From positions 1-11,703 of the forward strand of contig JAUYKR010000063.1 in the NCBI GenBank assembly GCA_030699855.1: DNA of 11,703 nucleotides, given 5' to 3'. The DNA comes from a bacterium (GTDB lineage: Bacteria; Patescibacteriota; Gracilibacteria; JAUYGZ01). The notes under the pieces were generated by a model, which saw nothing but the letters and a program-made list of their open reading frames with translations, was not told the DNA's origin and did not search any database. Position numbers and translations under genes: made by a program. The first letter of the stretch is position 1. Each line of letters begins with the position of its first letter. Positions 6,312 through 11,703 of this stretch are shown in pieces.

Positions 6312-8219
6312 TTAATCCGCTTGAATCAAAACCTTTTCACCCTCTTCGATACCGCGAATATCGGGGATGATGCTATCCTTTTCATCCAAGCCATCCAAGA
6401 GTTCCACCCGCTCGCCAAAGGCTCGCCCCAGAGTAACCGGACGGGAGCTGACAAAACCATTTACATCCACGGCGTAGACGTAAGCCTGCTCTCCTTTCAG
6501 CTTGATCGCGGTCACGGGAATTCGGCGAATCGGTTTGGTGTGATCCTGCTGAATTTCCACGAACACGGACTCTCCCACCACCAGGTCCTGATACTTGTCC
6601 GTGAGAGAAATTCTCACTTCTATTTTTTTACTATCTCGGTCAAGGGCCGGAGAAATGCTGGAAACGACACCGGTCGCCGTTGTCCCCTGCACCCGCGCGT
6701 CCGTACCCAGGTTGATCAGGCGCCGCTGTTCTTCGCTGAGGAAAACCTCAACCTCCATGTCATCGAGGTTCGCCAATTCCGCCACCACGTCGTAGGTGTT
6801 CACCACGTCTCCCAGCTCCACCGGCAAATAGATCAGTGTTCCGGAAATCGGGGCGCGGAGAACAGCCTTATTGCGGCCTTCCACCTCCACGATCAGATTT
6901 GCCTGAGCTCGTTGCACGGCCGCCTCCTGAGCGGAAATATCTTCCGGCCTGGCCCCCTCGCGGGAAAGTTTTATCTGGAGCTCCAATTGTTTGATGTCGC
7001 TCTGATGAATGGCCACCTGCTCCTGCGTCCCTCCGGCGGTTTTTAAGAAGATCTGCGCTTCCAGTTCCAGCACCTTGCTTGCCGCCTCCGTCACCTTGGC
7101 GTTCACTTCCGACTCCGCGGATGAATTATCCGTCAACTGGCTTTTGAACGCCTGAAGGGCATTTAAAAAGGTCGAGGCCGATGCCTCCAGTGTCGACTGA
7201 CCGGTCGTCAGCTCTTTTTTAAGTTCGTTCTTCATCTGCTCATCCATGGAGATGGCGGCATTCAGGACTTCCATCAAGTCGACCAAAAACGTACGAATGG
7301 CACTAAGGTACGCAGCCGCCTGCTCCATCTGCCCGATCACCTCTTCGGTCGTCTTTCGTGCGATAATACCCGCACTAATACGCTTGAGCTGTTCCAGAGA
7401 GCTGAGGGCCGAAAAACAGGCGCTTTCCGCGTTGGATCTATTGGCGCTCAGGGTAAGGAAGCGCAGTTTACAGGTTTCGTTGGCGGGAATAGCAATCGGG
7501 TAAATAATATCCTGAACATGCTGACTGAGGGCGGTATCCGCGGCCACGCTGGCCGAGCGAAGCGCGGTGATGCTGGCTGCCTGATCAGCTGCTAAATTTT
7601 GAGTGGATTTTCTTTCCGAACTGGAGAAAATACGCTGAGTATCTTCCAGGCTCTTGCGGGCATTGGCCAATTTGGTTTCCAACTCATCGACTTCTTCCGT
7701 ACGGGCCCCACGCTGGAGTTCTTGAAGTTTTTGCTGGGCGGATCTTAATTTTTGCTGAAGAATCGCAACGTCTTCCGGACGGTCACCTCGTTGCAGTTTA
7801 CGAAGGTTAGCCAGCTCAAGTTCCAGGGCCGCCTCCGCCTGCATCACCTTGCCGTCGGAAACGCCGTGCTCGAGTTCGACGAGGACATCTCCAACCTCCA
7901 CCTTTTTGCCCTTCCTCACCGGTAAAAAGGTAACCTGACCGGAGGTCTGAGCACGAATATCGACCTGTTGGGCTGAACGGACCGTGCCTAAAGCCGTCAG
8001 TGGAGATTGGTAAGGGCTGAGGGAACCCAACACCAACAGCTCAACTGTCCGCTCCTGCTCTTCGGCCACAAACGACACCTCCGGCACGCCCAAAAGGATT
8101 ACCGTGAAGCTGACCGTCACCACCGCCGCGCCAGCCACCGCTACGGTAGTCCAGGAAATCAACCGGAGCAGCACGACCATACGCAGGGAAAACCAATACC
8201 GAAGGAGCCACAAACGCAT
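6312..8219 (-). CDS. Long HlyD-type periplasmic-adaptor protein with internal repeats
   Basis: This 635-residue membrane-fusion protein has a basic N-terminus and a membrane anchor (about 15-43). The first lipoyl half (about 85-118, AQTSGQVTFLPVRKGKKVEVGD) is followed by a helical section (about 125-450), the second lipoyl half (about 452-483, RAPISGTLIYLPVELGDVV), then beta-barrel and membrane-proximal domains. The helical arms carry three copies of a Gly-x-Arg-(Pro/Thr)-Glu-(Asp/Glu)-(Val/Ile) turn (residues 145-151, 171-177, 422-428), a repeat familiar from HlyD-like adaptors. Between them is a large insert (about 195-400) with two Cys (C250, C268). The helical section is about 325 residues, far longer than in AcrA or CusB. 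It is the first gene of cassette 1 and precedes the RND permease by 11 bp, so the two should form one complex. Start is ATG at 8217-8219, about 15 nt from the predicted transcription start, with no Shine-Dalgarno. Confidence 0.9.
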   Translation of the reverse strand: MRLWLLRYWFSLRMVVLLRLISWTTVAVAGAAVVTVSFTVILLGVPEVSFVAEEQERTVELLVLGSLSPYQSPLTALGTVRSAQQVDIRAQTSGQVTFLPVRKGKKVEVGDVLVELEHGVSDGKVMQAEAALELELANLRKLQRGDRPEDVAILQQKLRSAQQKLQELQRGARTEEVDELETKLANARKSLEDTQRIFSSSERKSTQNLAADQAASITALRSASVAADTALSQHVQDIIYPIAIPANETCKLRFLTLSANRSNAESACFSALSSLEQLKRISAGIIARKTTEEVIGQMEQAAAYLSAIRTFLVDLMEVLNAAISMDEQMKNELKKELTTGQSTLEASASTFLNALQAFKSQLTDNSSAESEVNAKVTEAASKVLELEAQIFLKTAGGTQEQVAIHQSDIKQLELQIKLSREGARPEDISAQEAAVQRAQANLIVEVEGRNKAVLRAPISGTLIYLPVELGDVVNTYDVVAELANLDDMEVEVFLSEEQRRLINLGTDARVQGTTATGVVSSISPALDRDSKKIEVRISLTDKYQDLVVGESVFVEIQQDHTKPIRRIPVTAIKLKGEQAYVYAVDVNGFVSSRPVTLGRAFGERVELLDGLDEKDSIIPDIRGIEEGEKVLIQAD

Positions 8220-8240
8220 GAAAGCGAGTCAAGGAGAGCA

Positions 8241-8268
8241 ATTATTACATATTTTTTTCACTTTTCAA
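8241..8268 (-). promoter_or_regulatory. Promoter of the first RND cassette
   Basis: On the minus strand TTGAAA (-35, 8263-8268) and AATAAT (-10, 8241-8246) are 16 nt apart. The predicted start near 8234 leaves a leader of about 15 nt before ATG 8219. The outer end of the -35 touches the inverted repeat at 8268-8287. Confidence 0.5.
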
Positions 8269-8287
8269 GGCTATTCACCAATAGCCT
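8268..8287. repeat. Perfect inverted repeat AGGCTATT-CACC-AATAGCCT between divergent promoters
   Basis: Two 8-bp arms with a 4-nt centre lie immediately upstream of, and touching, the -35 of the cassette 1 promoter, and about 28 bp upstream of the opposite promoter's -35. No T-tract follows on either strand, so it is more likely a regulator site (activator position for cassette 1) than a terminator. The binding protein is unknown. Confidence 0.45.
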
Positions 8288-8314
8288 CGGAGTAAAATGG
8301 CTTCCTAAAAACCC

Positions 8315-8342
8315 TTGCAAAAAATAAGTTTAACTTTACAAT
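8315..8342 (+). promoter_or_regulatory. Promoter of the divergent membrane-protein gene
   Basis: TTGCAA (-35, 8315-8320) and TACAAT (-10, 8337-8342) are spaced by 16 nt. A transcription start near 8349 gives a leader of about 20 nt to ATG 8370. No Shine-Dalgarno is visible in this leader. Confidence 0.5.
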
Positions 8343-8369
8343 AGGCTCCATTTCTTATTTTCAGTGTCC

Positions 8370-10085
8370 ATGAGCGGTCAAAGCCAACTCACCACCCCTG
8401 CTCCAACCGAACCGACCCCCGACGCTCGCAACCAGGGCAACTGCCTGGAAGATCCTAAAGTTCAAGAAGTTGTTGCTCGGTTGGCAGCGATGACGATTCA
8501 AATCGAACAGCAAATCGCCGCCGTCAACGGCGTGACCGGACATGCGTTGAACCTGACTCAGTTAACCACCCTGGAGCCGGACGGAACCCTGCCAGTAACT
8601 GGCACTACGAACCAAGTAACATTGGCTCATGAAGGAGAGCGTCTGGTGCTTTCTGAACAGGACCTGGAAGCGCTCAAACATATCGCCTCCATCGCGGCTC
8701 GGGTTCAGGCGGTGCGAGACAAACAGGCTGAATTAGAACGTCACTTAGAGCAGCAACGGCAACTCGCCGTGAACTGGATTGCGGAAAAATTCATGCGTGG
8801 GTTCGTGCGAGGTACTGACCTCAGCTATGACAACAAGACGGTTCAAAAAATCCTCACAGATCAATCCGCTGATGGCATTCCAGGAGCGCTTATTGAGCAC
8901 GTTATAACCCAATCTGGCAACAAGGTTCAGGATCAAGAGGCTCTGAGAAGCCGCTGGGAAAACTACCTCAAAGAAAAGATAGGAACCAGGCTGGGAGGCA
9001 AAATCAGACAGATCAAACAAACTACGAATGGTGAAATGGAACTCGTAGGCCGTATTTTGGAAATTGAAGAGACCACAAAAACCTCCATCGGCCGGCTGCT
9101 CGGACAGGAACACCTCGACACCGGTGGAAAAATCGGACTAAACAATGAACTTGAACGCCTGCAAACAGAACTTGGAATAAAGTTGGCCGAACAACGCATC
9201 GCCGTCCCCACTTCTACTAGTAGTATCGCCGCGGAGATTCAAGCCTTGCTAGCACAAGCGATTACCCTGCAACCAGAAAGACGACCAACTCCTCCGCCAA
9301 CTTCAGCTTCACGGCCAGCACCGAAGGCATCACCGCAAACGAGACCGAGAAAGAGAGCGCCTTTGGCACCTTCAACGACAGTTCTTGCTGTTATCTTTCT
9401 TTTTTCACTGCTCGGACTCATCGTCACGGCGATTTCCAATCGAAACGGACGAAACGGTAACTCTGACTCTTCTGCTCAAGCAGCAGCGCCTGAACCAGCA
9501 GCTTCACCAAGTCCCGGACCAGACACCTTGCCGCTCAAGGACAAGTTTGACGCCGCCTTTGGAGAAGACGCCGAGGCCCGCGGTTGGGTCGTCCGGACCT
9601 GGTATTTCTTTCGAGATCATATGAATCAAGGATCTCCGGTGCTGTTCTTCCCGATAGATGATGAAACTCCAGAGGAGATCGTAGACAGGTTTCCTAATGC
9701 CGACCTCGTCCTTCAACCAGATGTACAGGTACAGACCTCAGATTTTAACAGAGGAGAAGAGACCTTGTTCCGATTTACCATTGGAGAGACAACGTACATG
9801 ATGGAAAGGATTGATCACGATGGAGATGAAATTACTTACGGCAGGCCCAGAAATATCGAGTTCCGAGTCTATCGGCAACAGGGATCCGGACGAGTCCTAA
9901 GCTTTCGAATCGTTCGCCCACGAAAGGGATGGGCGGCCATGCGAGAAGGTATTTTTGACATATTCGACGAGGAAAATCAGATGCTTTACCCCGGAAGGCA
10001 CTTCCAAATGACCACCGGAACGGATGGCACAGCACAAGTGGCGGAATATTTGATTGCCTTTATACAAGGAAGAGCAAGAAGATGA
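8370..10085 (+). CDS. Uncharacterised single-pass membrane protein with coiled-coil cytoplasmic part
   Basis: I do not recognise this 571-572-residue protein. The N-terminal part (to about residue 300) is soluble, charged and mostly helical, with coiled-coil-like stretches (for example IAARVQAVRDKQAELERHLE). A Pro/Ser/Arg-rich linker (PERRPTPPPTS through RPRKRAP) leads to one hydrophobic segment (TTVLAVIFLFSLLGLIVTAI, about 336-358). An Asn/Gly/Ser/Ala/Pro-rich linker and a C-terminal globular domain of about 175 residues follow, rich in aromatic and acidic residues (WVVRTWYFFRDHM, FRFTIGETTYMMERIDHDGD). The basic residues before the membrane segment put the N-terminal part inside and the C-terminal domain outside. 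ATG 8370 is preferred; an in-frame GTG at 8364 is possible. It is transcribed divergently from cassette 1 and convergently with the Fic gene, 19 bp from its stop. A bridging or signal-transmitting role across the membrane is only a guess. Confidence 0.85.
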   Translation: MSGQSQLTTPAPTEPTPDARNQGNCLEDPKVQEVVARLAAMTIQIEQQIAAVNGVTGHALNLTQLTTLEPDGTLPVTGTTNQVTLAHEGERLVLSEQDLEALKHIASIAARVQAVRDKQAELERHLEQQRQLAVNWIAEKFMRGFVRGTDLSYDNKTVQKILTDQSADGIPGALIEHVITQSGNKVQDQEALRSRWENYLKEKIGTRLGGKIRQIKQTTNGEMELVGRILEIEETTKTSIGRLLGQEHLDTGGKIGLNNELERLQTELGIKLAEQRIAVPTSTSSIAAEIQALLAQAITLQPERRPTPPPTSASRPAPKASPQTRPRKRAPLAPSTTVLAVIFLFSLLGLIVTAISNRNGRNGNSDSSAQAAAPEPAASPSPGPDTLPLKDKFDAAFGEDAEARGWVVRTWYFFRDHMNQGSPVLFFPIDDETPEEIVDRFPNADLVLQPDVQVQTSDFNRGEETLFRFTIGETTYMMERIDHDGDEITYGRPRNIEFRVYRQQGSGRVLSFRIVRPRKGWAAMREGIFDIFDEENQMLYPGRHFQMTTGTDGTAQVAEYLIAFIQGRARR

Positions 10086-10104
10086 AGACTCACTTTGAAA
10101 ACAC

Positions 10105-11169
10105 CTATAAAAAGTAATTCCCGGCCGCGAACTCCACCTGTTCCGCAAAGAGCTGCCTGAACGGAGCTAGGCTGTGTTGTTCGTAGAAGAGAATGATGGC
10201 CTTTTTGTAAAGTCCTTCGTCTACGCTCCGATAGGAAAGCGGGCAGCAGCCGAAAGCGATCAGCAGGGCGTTGCCAACCAAACGGGAAGTCCGCTTGTTG
10301 CCATCCGCAAAAGGCTGAATATAGGACAAGCCGACCACACCCACCAGCGCCTTTAAAAATGGATTTTCAAAACCGTTTATCAGCTTACAAAGATCGGAAA
10401 CTGCTTCACGAATCTGGTACTGATTGTCATGGGGACGGTAAACCGTACCGACAATACCCACCGGACGCTTCCTGATGCCTTTTTCAATCCCGAGATCTTT
10501 CGCGATCAGATCATGAATTTCTTCAATTTTTTTGAGGGACAACTGGAGAAAATGCTTGGGGTGAGACCAAATATATTCAAAGGCGATTGTGTGATTAAGA
10601 ATCATCACCGCTTCCTCACGGGTCTTACCCGGAGCTTCACGATGCTCTTTCAGTAACCGTTCGGTATCGAGCAAGGTGTAGGTGCTGCCCTCGATTCGGG
10701 AAGACTTCCAGGAAAATTCGATGGTGATGCGCTCTAGCTCTCTCTTCACGGCGGATTCCGTAAAAACATCCAAGTGCTGACGAAAAATATCGGTCAATTG
10801 TCCAAAATGCTTCAACTCATCGACAGAAAAAATCTGATCCCACATCTGCCTTCCTTCAAACTGAAATCGCTGCGGCTGTATGACTCGTTGATCAGGCCCT
10901 TGTTCGAAATAAGAACCTGGATCAAGCTCTCGCAATAACACCCCTGTTTCTGCCTGATAAAAAACTCCTCTGCCTCGGCCATGTTTCTTCACCAAACCGG
11001 TTTTGATCAATTGATGGAGATCTCGTATAAGCGTCACTCGAGAAATACTCTCTCGCCGACGGATGCTCTCGAGCAAGGTTTTGTTATTCGCTACCCCCAG
11101 CTGCCGCAAAGAGCCAAGAAGAGCTTCCTGGCGTGTGGAAAGTTGTGGTCGTACAGTATCTCTCTTCAT
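10105..11169 (-). CDS. Winged-helix/Fic-domain protein with substituted catalytic histidine
   Basis: The protein has 354 residues from ATG 11169, or 359 from ATG 11184; numbering here uses the longer form. A winged-helix DNA-binding domain (about 15-80, TLIRDLHQLIKTGLVKKHGRGRG) precedes an N-terminal Fic region and the Fic core (about 145-350). The inhibitory motif (S/T)xxxE(G/N) is present as SSRIEG (161-166), which in class II Fic proteins blocks ATP binding. The Fic loop reads YIQPFADGNKRTSR (288-301). It keeps Asn, Lys/Arg and the second Arg of H-x-F-x-(D/E)-G-N-(G/K)-R-x-x-R, but the catalytic His is Gln290 (CAG, 10315-10317). Fic enzymes normally transfer AMP to a target Ser/Thr/Tyr hydroxyl, so AMPylation is probably lost or altered, and the protein may act chiefly as a DNA-binding regulator. 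ATG 11169 is preferred because 11184 lies within an operator repeat only about 6 nt from the predicted transcription start. The stop is TAG. Confidence 0.88.
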   Translation of the reverse strand: MKRDTVRPQLSTRQEALLGSLRQLGVANNKTLLESIRRRESISRVTLIRDLHQLIKTGLVKKHGRGRGVFYQAETGVLLRELDPGSYFEQGPDQRVIQPQRFQFEGRQMWDQIFSVDELKHFGQLTDIFRQHLDVFTESAVKRELERITIEFSWKSSRIEGSTYTLLDTERLLKEHREAPGKTREEAVMILNHTIAFEYIWSHPKHFLQLSLKKIEEIHDLIAKDLGIEKGIRKRPVGIVGTVYRPHDNQYQIREAVSDLCKLINGFENPFLKALVGVVGLSYIQPFADGNKRTSRLVGNALLIAFGCCPLSYRSVDEGLYKKAIILFYEQHSLAPFRQLFAEQVEFAAGNYFL

Positions 11170-11172
11170 AAA

Positions 11173-11236
11173 TAATTGTATCATGTTTATGAGATAATTG
11201 TATCATTTTGATACAATTACTGTCAAATTGTATCAT
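11173..11236. repeat. Cluster of four TAATTGTATCAT boxes upstream of the Fic gene
   Basis: Copies are at 11173-11184 (direct, exact), 11195-11206 (direct, exact), 11209-11219 (inverted, 11 of 12 positions) and 11225-11236 (direct, one mismatch). The second and third form a perfect palindrome with 11-bp arms and a 3-nt centre (11195-11219). The first two direct copies start 22 bp apart, about two helical turns, so they would face the same side of the DNA. The boxes cover the -10, the spacer and the edge of the -35 of the Fic promoter. They are probably operator sites, and the Fic protein's own winged helix is the natural candidate ligand. Confidence 0.7.
11197..11226 (-). promoter_or_regulatory. 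Consensus-like promoter of the Fic gene
   Basis: On the minus strand an exact TTGACA (-35, 11221-11226) and TACAAT (-10, 11197-11202) are separated by 18 nt. The predicted transcription start is near 11190. The -10 lies inside one box of the repeat cluster and the -35 overlaps the end of another, so binding there should repress. Confidence 0.65.
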
Positions 11237-11300
11237 TTCCCATCACCGCAAGAAAAACACCCCAGGAACTGCTACACTGGAACCGCTCTTTAACACACCC

Positions 11301-11703
11301 ATGAACCGCATCACCAGACTCCAGAAGGCCCATCGGCAACAAGACATGGAAGCCGTGAAGAAAGAACACACTCATCAGGCCATTCAACATCATCTGGATC
11401 ATCCCGACGAGCACCAGGAAGCCGGAAAATATTTGCCAGAAGCGGTGTACGGCGCCAGCGACGGCATCGTCACCACCTTCGCCATCGTTTCCGGCGTCGT
11501 CGGCGCGGATTTGAGCACCAGCATTATTCTCATCCTCGGCTTCGCCAACCTGCTGGCGGACGGTTTCTCGATGGCGGCCGGAAACTATTTGTCGATTAAA
11601 TCGGAGAAGGAATATCACCGCGAAGAATACCGGCGAGAAAAGTGGGAGGTGGAAAACTACCCCAAAGGGGAAATAGAGGAAATCCGTCAGATCTACGAAA
11701 AAA
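11301..11703 (+). CDS. VIT1/CCC1-family iron/manganese transporter, N-terminal part
   Basis: The first 134 codons are in the window and the gene runs off the right edge. A His-rich cytoplasmic tail (six His between residues 23 and 38) leads into AGKYLPEAVYGASDGIVTTF (TM1, about 50-68). TM2 follows (about 73-95, IILILGFANLLADGFSMAAGNYLS). Next is a charged helix SEKEYHREEYRREKWEVENYPKGEIEEIRQIYEK, which begins the Glu-rich metal-binding domain found between TM2 and TM3 in this family. YG-x-x-DG-x-VTTFA and the DGFSMA-x-G-x-YLS block are typical of VIT1/CCC1 proteins, which move Fe(II) or Mn(II) out of the cytoplasm by proton exchange. It is divergent from the Fic gene, with 131 bp between the two starts. 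Start is ATG 11301; no Shine-Dalgarno and no convincing promoter of its own were found. Confidence 0.92.
   Translation, partial: MNRITRLQKAHRQQDMEAVKKEHTHQAIQHHLDHPDEHQEAGKYLPEAVYGASDGIVTTFAIVSGVVGADLSTSIILILGFANLLADGFSMAAGNYLSIKSEKEYHREEYRREKWEVENYPKGEIEEIRQIYEK

Noticed and set aside
6303..7046. Plus-strand open frame of 247 codons
   Set aside because: Antisense shadow of the first adaptor's C-terminal part, which shows a convincing lipoyl and beta-barrel sequence.
8268..8287. Dyad as an intrinsic terminator
   Set aside because: No T-tract follows on either strand, and no gene ends nearby; it sits between two divergent starts.
11182..11184. ATG 11184 as the start of the Fic gene
   Set aside because: It lies inside an operator box and only about 6 nt from the predicted transcription start; ATG 11169 is more plausible, though the longer form cannot be excluded.
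10105..11184. Fic gene as part of a two-gene toxin-antitoxin pair
   Set aside because: No small antitoxin frame adjoins it; the inhibitory motif is in the same polypeptide and the catalytic His is missing.
11223..11618. Minus-strand open frame of 131 codons opposite the VIT1-like gene
   Set aside because: The plus strand encodes a clear VIT1/CCC1 N-terminus over the same bases; the opposite frame has no recognisable motifs.
1..11703. CRISPR array, insertion sequence, prophage or tRNA
   Set aside because: No regularly spaced repeats, transposase-like frame, terminal inverted repeats or tRNA-like fold with CCA end were seen in reading both strands.

Overview
This 11.7 kb bacterial window has about 50% GC. 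It carries two consecutive RND efflux cassettes on the minus strand, followed by a short accessory stretch: an unknown membrane protein on the plus strand, an HTH-Fic protein on the minus strand, and the start of a VIT1/CCC1-type transporter on the plus strand. Genes end in TAA, TAG and TGA, so the code is standard and Gracilibacteria-type TGA recoding is excluded. Most starts lack a Shine-Dalgarno sequence. No TolC-like outer-membrane factor is seen, and both adaptors are unusually long. This combination reminds me of Patescibacteria/CPR lineages, but that is a low-confidence inference because no phylogenetic marker is present.

Region 1 (8219 down to 2847, minus): a long HlyD-type adaptor, an RND permease of 1040 residues, and a small O6-alkylguanine-DNA alkyltransferase-like protein whose ribosome-binding site lies inside the permease's last codons. 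The promoter is at 8241-8268.

Region 2 (2789 down to 1, minus): a metal-efflux cassette. A strong promoter at 2822-2850 has its spacer and -10 covered by the dyad TATACCC-N5-GGGTATA, which resembles CsoR-type copper operators. Next come a Cys/His-containing exported small protein, a Met-rich lipoprotein, a second long adaptor, and the N-terminus of a CusA/CzcA-family pump. Together these suggest copper (or a similar soft metal) sensing, envelope binding and extrusion. The -35 of this promoter overlaps the stop codon of the alkyltransferase-like gene, so the two cassettes abut with no terminator visible between them.

Region 3 (8220-10085): divergent promoters serve cassette 1 and a 572-residue single-pass membrane protein of unknown function. 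A perfect 8-bp-arm dyad sits beside the cassette 1 promoter.

Region 4 (10105-11703): a winged-helix/Fic protein has Gln in place of the catalytic His, and its promoter is threaded through four copies of the box TAATTGTATCAT, two of which form an 11-bp-arm palindrome. A VIT1/CCC1-like iron/manganese transporter runs off the right edge. No gene-free stretch exceeds 150 bp, and I saw no tRNA, rRNA, CRISPR array or insertion sequence.
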